From: Rachycentron canadum
Lineage: Eukaryota > Chordata > Actinopteri > Carangiformes > Rachycentridae
DNA: 64,000 nucleotides
NCBI GenBank assembly: GCA_038496675.1
Contig: CM076654.1
Span: 1,425,679-1,489,678, forward strand
Direction: 5' to 3'
Both the position numbers and the translations under genes were made by a program. This document shows, one piece after another, positions 1 to 10,600 of the stretch. Every line of letters starts with the position of its first letter. Position 1 is the first letter of the stretch. A model generated the notes under the pieces. That model did no database searches and was not told the origin of the DNA. It saw only the letters and a program-made list of their open reading frames with translations.

Positions 1-480
1 GGGGGGGGGGGGGGGGGGGGGGGGCTAGCTAACGTTAGCGTGCTAGCGCTAACCAGCTAAACCCAGCGATGATCAAAAATGTATCCGTCCCGCTCCTGCC
101 TTCGTCCATCGCCGCTCCTCTACCTCCCAGTCACGCTCCAAGACACACGGCGGAAAGGCGTCCTCTGTCCCCGGCTCTCCCGAACAGATCCTCCCTCCAG
201 ATACTCGACGACGACATCCCAGTGAAGAGCCGAGAGTCCGGGGGGTGGGGGGGGGGGGGTGGATGTGGTGATTTGACCACTGTAACACTGATGCTGAAAT
301 GGATGATGATGCTGCTGCTGCTGCTCCTGACTGAAGGGAAACTCCGCTCTCATTAACACAAGGCGCTGCCGCTGCCGCTGCCGCGCTGCCGCTGCCGCCG
401 CCGCCGCGCTGCCGCGCTACCGCTGCTGCGGCGGGAGAAACAACAGCGTCTCACAACAACGAGGTGCCTGAACGCACCAC
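1..480. other. GC-rich window edge, possible 5' exon/promoter on minus strand
   Basis: The window opens with 24 G residues followed by GCTAGC/GCTAAC-type sequence. A GC-rich block at about 361-440 is built of GCTGCC/GCCGCC trinucleotides, and there is a G-run at 241-260. On the minus strand an open frame (359 to 120) starts with an ATG and reads a Q4-H3 and a poly-proline stretch, which I do not recognise. The composition is like a CpG-rich vertebrate promoter or first exon of a gene lying to the left, but no splice-supported coding exon can be shown. The poly-G start may be a scaffold edge. Confidence 0.25.
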
Positions 481-708
481 ACCGAGCACGACTCAGAGGG
501 AAAACAGAGGCTCCGTGAACACATCTCAGTTTTATTTAACTGTAAAGACATAAATTACATTTTTATTTTATTTCATTTAAATCAATTATTATTTAATAAT
601 AAAAAAAAACATCACATGATTAAAGTCTCTAAGAGATGAAGGTGGCCTCTGGATAAACTGTTTCTTTTGGTACTTTACACCACGGATGTGAGGCATGTAG
701 TTTGTATT

Positions 709-742
709 ATTATTTTTATTATTATTATTATTATTATTATTA
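709..742. repeat. (TTA)n microsatellite
   Basis: TTA/ATT trinucleotide run in the region upstream of ptges2. It is followed by copies of a CCTAATAAACT...TTTTGTACAG motif at about 745-780, 868-906 and 907-930. Confidence 0.8.
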
Positions 743-780
743 GGTGTTCCTAATAAACTACTATCTGATTGTTTTGTACA

Positions 781-866
781 GGTAGATGTTAAAGGTCCAT
801 ACGGTCTAAAGGTAGATGTTAAAGGTCCATACAGTCTGAAGGTAGATGTTAAAGGGCCATAGTCTA
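781..866 (+). repeat. 30-bp minisatellite, family A, about 3 copies
   Basis: Tandem units of about 30 bp with the core GGTAGATGTTAAAGGTCCAT followed by ACGGTCTAAA. The same unit is tandemly arrayed at 2204-2353, 51275-51442 (reverse) and 58553-58743. See the family A element at 58553-59156 for the parent structure. Confidence 0.9.
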
Positions 867-1149
867 GTTTATTGGTTCCTAATAAACTCCTAACTGTTTT
901 GTACAGGGTGTTTCCAATAAACTACTACATAACCAGAGAGAACAGTCTACAGGCGTTTGTAAATGTGTCTGTATGCACAGCACTGGATTGACAGAAAATG
1001 CAGATTTACAACAAAAATGCTTAATTTCACAGTTATTTCTTGATCTAAAAATTGTAACGAATGTAATAATCAATAAACTAGCCTTGCAAGTTGAATATAA
1101 TCATGAGAGAGTCTTAAATGCAGACACAATAATTTTATTCTTGTTGTTT

Positions 1150-1500
1150 TAATGTTTACTTTTCATCTTTTTGAGGTCATTTATGACGCTTTGGTGCCAT
1201 TTCCTGTTCCTTTGTGGTTGTTTTATGTCTCTTTGTGGGTTAACATGTTCTTTTTTTTTAACATTTATTAGTTTTTACATTTTGCATCTTTTATAGCCAT
1301 ATTACTTATTTTTGCAGCTATTTTCGTGCCTCTTATATTTGTAATTATTTTAGATAAATTTGTGTCTGTGTTTATTTGATGTGTCTTTGGGATCATTTTG
1401 TTTTTCTTTGTGATTATTTTGAGATTGTTTCGTGTCTATTGGTGATCGTTGTCTGTTTTATTGTGGTCATTTTGTGACTTTGGAGTTGGTTGTTATTTTA
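1150..1500. repeat. Degenerate TTTGTGTCTCTTTGTGGTCATTT-like minisatellite
   Basis: Irregular repetition of phrases such as TTTGTGTCT, CTTTGTGGT and GGTCATTTTGTG at roughly 30-40 bp spacing. The same vocabulary recurs at 26215-26530 in odf2 intron 1. No coding potential is implied by the open frames running through it. Confidence 0.55.
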
Positions 1501-1759
1501 TCGTGGTCGTTGGATTGTCTTTAATGTTATCATTAACTTTAAAATGTGGGCCCCAGACCCTTTGGGCCTCAGGGCCCTGTCAGTAATCCATACATGTGTC
1601 TTCAATAGGTTCCATCAACAGCCCCCTTTCATTACCCCCTCCCCAGATTTAGCCTTTGTCCGCCACTGGGGGCGTCACAGCCTGACAGACTCAACTCAGG
1701 GGAAAACGCTCTCGTGTTTCTCCTTCGCGGTGCATTGTGGGATTTTATGTAAACCCAAC

Positions 1760-4700
1760 ATGGCAGCCGCCTGCGCCAGAACACTGGGTAAGGTCGGGTG
1801 GTCTCTCCTGGAGTCTCCCGCCGCCCGCCGGCCCGGTACCGTCTCCTACCTGGTGGGGAATGTGGGCGCACACGGGTCCAGGAGGGCGCTCGGCACCGGA
1901 GGGCCCGGGGGCCCCGGGGGCCCCGGGGGCCGGTCCAAGCTGCTCTCCTCTCTGCGGGAAGGAGGAGGCAGGGCGCTGGGCTGCGCCTTCCTGCTCGGTG
2001 GAGGTCTGGGCCTGTATCAGACCGTGAAGTTCTCCATCCAGCAGCACCAGGCCAAAGAGGAGACCAAGGTGAGTCCGGGCGGTTCACCTGCACGTCGGCC
2101 AGGTGAGCCACGGTCCACTGGTCTGAACCGGAGCTGCTGCTGCTGTTATCAGATTTTACTGTCACTATGTTGTCTTGTTAATAAAGATTTAAAGTCTCTA
2201 ACAAGGTAGATGTTAAAGGTCCATGGTCTAAAGGTAGATGTTAAAGGTCCATACAGTCTAAAGGTAGATGTTAAAGGTCCATACAGTCTAAAGGTAGATG
2301 TTAAAGGTCCATACAGTCTAAAGGTAGATGTTAAAGGTCCATACGGTCTAAAGGACCTTCATGTGGTCTTTGATTATAAAGCAATTTTAAGCTGTTTTTC
2401 AAAAATAAATTCCTTCGTACATGTGACTTGAACCTGACCTTGACTCTGAACCTTGTCCCAGGTCCCAGGTGGAGGTCTGACGTTGACTCTGTACCAGTAC
2501 AAGACCTGCCCGTTCTGCAGTAAAGTGCGAGCCTTTCTGGACTTCTACGGGCTCCCGTACGAGATTGTGGAGGTGAACCCCGTCATGAGGAAGGAGATCA
2601 AGTGGTCGAACTACAGGAAGGTGCCCATCCTGATGGTGGATGATGACGTGGTAAGGCCCCCCCCACCCCCACCCCCCCTGGATCCTCTTGATCATTAATC
2701 AACTTCCAGAACTGAAACCTGACCTTGTTTTATTCTTCATGTCTTTTTGATTCTTCTTCTTCTTTTTTGCAGCAACTGAACGACTCCTCCGTCATCATCA
2801 GCTCCCTCAGGACTTTTTTAGTCAACAAGTGAGTTGTAGTTTCCTTTAACTGTTATTTGATGACACGATAATATTTGTTTTGTCTTGATAATTATTATTA
2901 TAATTAAACTGTCTCATCAAATATCTGAAAAAAGCCTCGTGTGTGTCTGACTTCACTCATTCTGGTGGACGTGATATCACAGTAACGTCTTGACAGAGCT
3001 TCTTCAAATGTGGCACAAACATTCATTTCAACTCAAGAATGAACTGATTAGATTTTATTGGTCAAACGTCAGTGACAGTGTGACCTCACAAAAACGCTGT
3101 TTTGGCCTTGTGAATGAATGTGAACGTCTTTATGGAACTTCATGGAATCATCGTGTCAATCAATCATAGAAAATATTTAAAACTAAAAATCTCTTGATTG
3201 AGCATTTTTCCATGATTTTCAAAGTCGAACGTGAGTTAAACACTAACCTTTAAATTTGACATCCAGGGACAAAAGTGTGTCTGAGATCCTCCGCTGCTAC
3301 CCAGAGATGAAGTCCGTGAACGACAGCGGGAAGCAGGTGACGGAGTACAACAACAAGTACTGGCTGATGCTGAGCGAGGCTGAGGCCGCCGCGATGTACC
3401 CAGAGAAGGGGATGCAGAAGTAAGTCCTCGCCTCCTCCACAGGCTGCTCACTCTCACCTTCTCTGCTTTCATGACATTTTTCCAAACAAGTTTACCACAA
3501 AACTACCGAAGAAGTCGCCCCGTTGGTTTTAGGGATGTTTGGGAGTCAGGTGGTCTGTGACTTTTATTTTGGTGACCAGGAGACATGGCTGAAAGCTTAC
3601 GTCTGCTTATTCAAAAATCACTTTGAATATATTATATTAACGACTGTTTCCAGTGTCAGTAATAAACCTTAAAGCTCAGGAGACTCGTTGTGTCAAAGTG
3701 AAGTTGGTCCCAAAACTATAAGCTGTGAATGTTTGCTCTTCCTGTTTCCAGAGAGGAGATGAAGTGGCGTCAGTGGGCTGATGATTGGCTTGTGCACCTT
3801 ATATCTCCCAATGTGTACCGAACCACCGACGAGGCCCTGGCCTCCTTCGACTACATCGTACGAGAGGGCAAGTTCGGTACTTTTGAAGGTTTCTTTGCCA
3901 AATACGTTGGAGCCGCTGCCATGTTCCTGATCTCCAAGAGGCTGAAGAGACGGTGAGTGAAACCTGAAGAGAAGTCAGGCCCCAGGTCCTTGTTGCTCCT
4001 GGTTGTCGGTAGTAAAGTAGTGATTTTCTCCTCTTTGACCCAACAGACACAACCTGCAGGACGACGTCAGGCAGGATCTCTACAAGGCCGTGAACGACTG
4101 GGTGGCGGCCATCGGCAAGAAGAGGAAGTTCATGGGTGGAGACCAACCTAACCTGGCAGACCTGGTGAGGAAGCTTTTACCTGTTTGAACTCACTGTGAT
4201 AGTCCTGATACTCTGAGCTGGACTTTCAAATAAAAGCTTAGAAACATTAAATGGTGACACGAGAGGTTTGTGTGTTACATGTATATTCTTATTACTTACT
4301 CATTAAAGATGTTACCCTGCTAAGACGGCGCAATCTCTCAGTGCTAGCATGCTAATTTTCTTTTTGTAGTTTACAGCTGCAGCTAATCTGAAATAATTAA
4401 GAAGAATACTGAATAATACTTCCTGTCAGAGCTAACGAGCTGTAAACCACATGTTAAATGCTAATTGGGACAATTTTAACATCAACTTTTTTATAATATA
4501 TCCATTAATATGTATATTAACATCCTGATAGTTGGAAAGGTGTTAGCAGTTTTTAAATTAAGAAAACACCATAAACAAATTTTTTTTTTTTTGGTTAAAG
4601 ATTAACGTCTATAACTTGTTTGTTCCCTTCACATGGCGGAGCTGACCTGCTCTGTACTCTATCCTGATTGTGTGGTTCAGTCTGTCAATCACACAGTAGC

Positions 4701-5225
4701 CACGCCCCCATTTACTGAGCTAATAAATCAAGGAGAAGTAGGGACATTTTCCCATAGACTTCAATACAATCTGACTTCTTTAACAACCAGTGGAGTCGCC
4801 CCCTGATGGTCATTAGAGAGAATGAAGGTTTGAGGCTCTTTCATATACAGTCTAAGGTCATATCTGGTCCTAATGTGTTAATCGCCTCATGCCCCCTCAG
4901 ATTTAACTGATGACCCTTTTAGGGCCCCGACCCACATGTTGGGAACCATGGAACTGTAATAATGATAAACCCTTTAGATGTGGTAACAACGCAGCATGTT
5001 CTCTGCCTCCACCGTTTTCGACCAGCACGGTCTGTTTTTAAACGGGTGACGACTCGGTTGCCATGGTTTCTACACTTCCTGTTTTTCCGTCTGCAGGCGG
5101 TGTTTGGCGTCCTCAGAGTGATGGAGGGCCTGCAGGCGTTCGACGACATGATGAAGAACACCAAAGTCAAGAAGTGGTACAGATGCATGGAGAGAGCGAC
5201 GCTCAACCACGAGGGCAGAATCTGA
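1760..5225 (+). CDS. ptges2: Prostaglandin E synthase 2 (membrane-associated PGES-2)
   Basis: Seven exons join in phase: 1760-2068, 2462-2650, 2773-2828, 3267-3419, 3752-3952, 4047-4164, 5097-5225, giving 384 aa (human about 377). Residues ~72-88 form a hydrophobic anchor, preceded by a GGPGGPGGPGG low-complexity stretch. A glutaredoxin-like domain follows with the CPFC motif (Cys119, Cys122) after LTLYQYK, then a GST-C-like domain containing the EEMKWRQWADDWLVHLISPN block. The family is a glutathione/haem-binding thioredoxin-fold protein reported to isomerise PGH2 to PGE2; in vivo PGE2 synthesis by it is debated. The start lies in a context typical of housekeeping genes (CCAACATGGCAGCC), and the in-frame upstream extension beginning at 1490 is non-homologous. 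Intron 1 contains a 30-bp minisatellite. The gene is convergent with gle1. The active-site Cys pair is intact, and nothing suggests decay. Confidence 0.96.
2204..2395 (+). repeat. 30-bp minisatellite, family A, about 5 copies, in ptges2 intron 1
   Basis: Five tandem ~30-bp units (AAGGTAGATGTTAAAGGTCC + ATACAGTCTA) are followed by the family flank 'CTTCATGTGGTCTTTGATTATAAAGCA'-like sequence to about 2395. The in-frame reading LKVDVKGPYS repeated is a by-product of the 30-bp period and is not a protein. Confidence 0.92.
4630..4855 (+). repeat. Interspersed repeat family B, partial copy in ptges2 intron 6
   Basis: Contains the family landmarks GCTCTGTACTCTATCCTGAT, CACAGTAGCCACGCCCCC, ACTGAGCTAATAAATCAAGG, CATAGACTTCAATACAATCT and CAACCAGTGGAGTCGCCCCC. 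It shares these with copies at 11768-11925, 22285-22750, 42025-42495, 48195-48700 and 54060-54305. The central part is deleted compared with the longest copies. Confidence 0.85.
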
Positions 5226-5737
5226 ACTGAGGCCGGGCGTAGGCGTAGGCGGACGGGTGGAGGGAGGCCAAACAAACACCGGGCGCTTCCAGCATCTAAA
5301 AGACTGAAGGGTAAACCTCCGGAGAGGGAGGAGTGAGCGGACATCAGGGCAAAGTCCTGCTTCACAAACGGTTTGAGAGCGTTCACCCTGCTCAACTCCA
5401 CCAGTTTAAACCTGTTGACTTGTGAGGTCACTGCAGACGTCGACGTAGATAAAGAAGTCACACATGAAAACGCTGTTGTCACATGTTTAATTTTACCCTC
5501 TAATCACCGAGCTGCTCTGTGGGGGATCCACTGCTCATTCGAGGGAGTTTTACTGCCCCCTGCTGGTGAAGTGTTGGAACAACAGTAAAACCTGCTGAGT
5601 CTCTTTGAGGCAGCGGTGAAAATCTCACATACTGACGCTTTAATAGTTGGACACACTCACAGGGTTTCTCTAATTATTTTACACATTTACAGAAAAGTTT
5701 GGGAACTGACTGAATTATTTCTTGTTTAAAATCTTTA

Positions 5738-5743
5738 AATAAA
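5738..5743 (+). promoter_or_regulatory. ptges2 polyadenylation signal candidate
   Basis: Canonical AATAAA about 510 nt after the ptges2 stop codon on the same strand. It is the first canonical hexamer downstream of the stop that I noticed. Confidence 0.5.
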
Positions 5744-7018
5744 CAATTATTGTCAGTGGTTTGAGCTTCGAGACACATTATCAATGATCTGTTTTAATTT
5801 CTTCTGTCCTTCACCGTCAAAAATATTTGAATTTCAGCTTCAGCTGCTGGAACGAGAATCTCATCCACACGAAGCTTCTGTCAGAATTTCACTCTGTTTC
5901 AAGTCCATGCAGGTTTTTTAAAGGCGACCTGTAGGTTTTCCTCTGAGCTCAGCAGTTGTCCTCCAGGAGATCAGTTCATCTCTATTTATTTCAGACGTGA
6001 TACTGGATCAGTCTTTCTTCTCTTTTGGGGGTAAAATTAAATTAAGGGGAAGAACTGGTGAATGTACTTAATATGCAAACTGACGTCTGCAGATTAATTT
6101 CTGAATCACTTGTATTGAAAATGACTGTGCATAGATGTAAAAAATTTAAAATTAAAAAAAAAATGAAACAGGAGCTAATGTGGTTTTTTTTTTTTTTTTT
6201 GGACACCAGGAAACAGCTGTTACAGAGAATCAGGGTTTAGAAGCTGTTGGTTATAGTCAACTTCACTTCAAGAGCATCTTTTTCCTTATTGATATTTTTG
6301 AGTTGTTCATCAACCATAGAGATTCATTACAAACTGTCACAAAGCAAGACTCTAACTTCATGTAAAAAAATATGAGTAGATTAAATTTAAAGAACCAAGA
6401 CATAATGATCAAACTAACCACTGAATGAAATCATGTCGTCCTTCAGGCAGGACACACGTTCAAATACGGGAGCACAAAAAATCCAAAGTAGAAACATTAA
6501 GGGGCAAAATATACAAAAACTGTTGACGTCACCGTTTCTGAGAAACAGATATGAGGGTCTTTCACACAAAGTTTATCTCCTCACTGAAATTAGACCTAGA
6601 GGAAGAGAACAAAGATAAAGAGAGAGAAAGATAAATGAGTAAATAAATAAACAGCAAATTAGAAAAAAAAGTCGAGGTAAAATAAAAAACTAGAAATAAA
6701 AGTAAGAAAAACCTTAATATATCCAGGTGAAAAGGTCAATCTTGAATTTGCTTTTAAAAATGTCACTTCCTGTTGCCCTCGGGTCGTTTGCCTCCTCACT
6801 CTGACTTCAGGAGGCATCAGGGGCCAAACAGCCCCGGGGCCCGTTTTAAAATGTAGTTTCATCTGACCAACAGTCCAAAGACCTTCAGATTAAAATGACA
6901 TTTAAAAAAATAAAAGCATGACATGGACACATTTCAGAGGCCTGAAGCAGATAAAGTGACGACTGGTCACATGATCACAACAAACCACAGGATGATAAAT
7001 GTTCAGGTGTTGAAGGTT

Positions 7019-7024
7019 TTTATT
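7019..7024 (-). promoter_or_regulatory. gle1 polyadenylation signal candidate
   Basis: Minus-strand AATAAA about 670 nt beyond the gle1 stop. Other AT-rich hexamers exist in the region, so the assignment is tentative. Confidence 0.35.
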
Positions 7025-7690
7025 CAGAGATTCTGACATTTATGCCACATGATGGTTGACACACAGCAAAATGACAAAACTAATCACAATGAGAGTCTCT
7101 TCCTCATCCTCATCCTCACAGCTGTGACGTAACTTCACCCACGATGATCAAACAGCTCCACACGGTGGAGCCATATAAAAATAAATAAAACATTTCGATC
7201 ATTCAACACCGTTGTGATGCGAACGGCGGCCGTGGAGTCGTAGTGATGATCCTGCAGTGACCTCATTTCATGAGCACGTACAGACCCCGCCCCCTTCGAC
7301 GATATGATCCAACACTGGAGGCACTTCAGGAAAACTTCAACACAAAACATCATTTTAAGAAGCTTCAGCTCTTGTTGCTTAGGTTGGACACATGAATTAT
7401 GAAGCAGAGCACTACAGAAACATCTGGACGAGAACAGCCAGATGTTGGGGGGACGGATGGAAAACGCTCCCTCTAGATAAATATCTTGTTAGCAGGTTAA
7501 AACTTTTTCCGAAGCAGCTGATAAATGTCTCATGAGCGCAGCCTCTGGAGCTTCGTCATCAGCTTTAACAGACACGGCGGCTGAGCAGCTCTCACAGGAG
7601 CTTCCTCAGCGTCGCACCACGTCCACTCTCTTCCTGAACTCGGCCATAAACGCAGCATTGAGCAGCTACATCCAACATGTCTCCTCCTCC

Positions 7691-10600
7691 TCACGACCTC
7701 CAGAAGGTGGAGGTCAGCTGACCTTTGGGCGAACTGATGTGTCGGCTCTGCAGTGACGTCTGTGTAAGAGACGAAGGGAAGTTTGTTTACAAACAAACAA
7801 AACAACATGATCCAGATAAAGATGGATCAGTCTGAGCCTTTGACTGGAGCATTGCTGCTTTACTTCTGTGTGTTTATCCATCCATTCTCATCCTCCATCT
7901 TTGATAGTGACGTCTAGAGTCACGTCTCTACATGGGACGCTCCTATTGGCTCCAGTGGGTGATGTCACAGCCAATCAGAGCGTCTCCTTCAGAGGCCTAG
8001 CTGTCAGCTGCTTGTAGCCAAAGTCAATGGGATCAATCCTGTATTTTTCTGATCTCAGAGTGAGGAGAAGTTGCTCTGAGTTTATTGAACAACAAAAAAC
8101 ATGTGGAACTTCCTGTGTTGAAGTTTTCTTTGGTTATTCTGGTTTACAGTGTTTTTATCTAGAAAATGAGAAATTCACTGTGTTTTTAGTTTCCTCTTGT
8201 TCTCTGAGCTACTATCCCCTATTACAGTGAACAGAGTCTTTACTGAGTCACATATAATGAGCTGAGGTTGAGCTGTTTTTCCTGTCACCAGGTGCTGGTC
8301 TCTGTGGGACCTGCTGGTTTCTCCCTGAAATAAAGGTCTAGACTCTAAAGAACCTCGAGATATTGTAAATTCTGATTTGGTGTCATACAAATAAAGTTAA
8401 ATGGAATTGAATTTTCTTTACACCACGGTTCCTGTGGAGCCTCTGACCAAGTCACAAAGTGCCTGTTCAGGATCTTCAGGGAGGTGGTGTCTCATTGTGT
8501 CATCTTAGCTAATGTTAGCTAACATTAGCTTAGCATTAGCTCTTTGCTAATGTTCGCTAACGTTAGCAGAGTCCCTCACCTCTAGAAACTGTTTGAGTCT
8601 GATGACTGAGCCCATCTGTCCACTGCTGGTCACTGCTTCAATCCTGGAGACAACAAACAGGAGCCGGACACAGAGTTAAACATCTGGAGACTGATGATGA
8701 TGATGATGATGATGATGAGCAGGCTTTAAATCTACAGGCAGAGTGTGTGTACCTGGGGAAGTACTCCTCTTTCAGAAGCAGCATGAGTTTCCAGAACTGA
8801 CCCTGATACTGTTTCATCAAAGCGTTACCACAAACCTGAGGGAGACGCACAAACAGACACACAAACATCAACAGACATGAACAAACATCAACACTAAAGC
8901 CCAGAAAAAAAAAATTATAAATGCAGGAAGTCATGAGAAGTTTTTCATGAAAGAAAAGAAGGAAAAATAGAAAAATGAAGAGAAAAGAGAGAAGTCATGA
9001 GTGACTTTATCAGAACCAGTGAACGTCCTTAAAACAAACAGCTGAAACTGATGAGAAACAACAGGTCTGAAGAACCTGGTGGTAAAACTGACATGTTAAG
9101 AACAGAATAAAAGAGGAAACACAGGACAATGAAAATAAAGACAGGCAGCAGCAGGACTCACCTCCAGGAAGTCGAACAGCAGCGTTGCTGTGATGTCGGC
9201 CAGAGGCTCCATGTTGAGCATCTGAGCCAACCAGCGCCAACCGTGGTTCAGACCGTGAGGAACCGACTGGAGGAGCAAACAGGGTTTAACAGGAAGTTAC
9301 ATTTCCATGGCGGTGACTCAGAAGGGTTTAAGATAAAGACATAAAATCTGTCACAGATCGATTGAGATGAAACATATAAATGAGAAAGAAAACTGATTCT
9401 GATTCAAACAAACCTGAAGATGTGACTGAACAACTGAGAGACCTGACAACTGGGAACCTACTAACCCAGTGACCTGAGTGATCATTAAATCATATTGTTA
9501 TATCAATTTCATCATGTTTAAAGACCTGAGGTTGGATTCTCATCACTAGACGCCGCTCTGTACCTTCAGCCTCTTCTGGTTCTAAACAAACAGGAAGTTC
9601 AAATGTGTTTTTTTTACCCCCTGCTTGGAGCCGTATGGCCACCGCAGCTGGATCACGGCGGCATACAGACGGATCATCCCGGACATCCGCTTCAGGAAAC
9701 TGTCCTGACCTTCCACCCCGGTGTCGTCCACACGGTATCCAAGAATCCTGGAGGAGAGAAGGTAAAACATGTGACGCAGATCTGAACCCGTCTGCTGAGC
9801 AAAGAGTAACAGGAAGTGACATTTCTGAGTCGCTCACCTCTGATATTCCTCCACAGGCGTGCCGTCCTTCATCGGAGGGTAATGTGGGACAGCGTACGGG
9901 CACTTCTTGTGCAGGTGGGCGAGGATGAGGTCTCCCACCCGGGGGTGGAGCTCCCAGACGCCAGAGGCCACCACGGCGATGGGGAAGGCTGCTTCGTGGT
10001 GAGACGCCACCTCCTCCTCTCCTTGTTTCTGTCCAGAGGAGGTTAGTTTGTTGAGGGTTTGCCGTGTATAAAGAGACTTTGTCACATACAAGGTTTGATT
10101 TGGTGATTTTCAAAATGTAATATCTCCATGCAATCCAGCCAAAATGTTGCCGTGTACAATATTATTGATCTAATATGAATGTGGGCTAACGAGTTCATTA
10201 ACTGGGAAAACTGATCAGGTCAATGGAGGTTTTGGGAGAAGGAAAAGTGGGAAGCCCCCTCATGATCCTGACAGGGAACAAGCTGAAAATGAAGGAGCTA
10301 ATTTCCTAAAGGGATTGAGTCCCTGAAATTCATTAGCATGTTAGCATTTCGTGCTCCGGCATCATGAAGCTTCTGGTTTTTGGCTCATGTTTTTGAGGTT
10401 TTAAATGAATCCAGGAAATAGTCTGGTCCTGATTCTTGAAGCTTCTCCATCAGTTAAAAAAAGGCCAGTTGTTGACAAGTGTCTACAACAGCCTGGTTGT
10501 GTTTATACAAACTGTTACTGGCTGTCAGAGGCTTTTATGGAAGAGGTCAGAGTGGTGTTTCGTGGTGATGTTGAAGTCACATGACTGTAGTGTTGTTGGT

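Larger units (their letters stand above)
5226..7690. other. Convergent 3' flanks of ptges2 and gle1
   Basis: No coding exon is seen. The first part is the ptges2 3' UTR, likely ending after the AATAAA at 5738-5743. The second part is the gle1 3' UTR read leftwards from 7690; a minus-strand AATAAA at 7019-7024 would give a UTR of about 670 nt. Between the two lie AT-rich sequence and T/A homopolymers (6183-6201). Short open frames here show no homology. Confidence 0.6.

Noticed and set aside
120..359. Minus-strand 79-codon open frame with QQQQHHH and PPPPPP
   Set aside because: It is not recognised as any family. Runs of simple repeats keep it open; it is kept only as a possible promoter or first-exon region.
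1490..2209. 239-codon plus-strand open frame
   Set aside because: It contains the true ptges2 exon 1 but extends upstream into the degenerate minisatellite and downstream into intron 1. Only 1760-2068 has homology.
2210..2431. Apparent repetitive protein LKVDVKGPYS
   Set aside because: It is the translation of a 30-bp minisatellite in an intron. The same string appears in reverse at 51227-51460. The period divisible by three keeps the frame open.
9490..10113. 207-codon minus-strand open frame
   Set aside because: It spans gle1 exons 10 and 11 in shifted frames with the intron read through. Only the spliced exons match GLE1.
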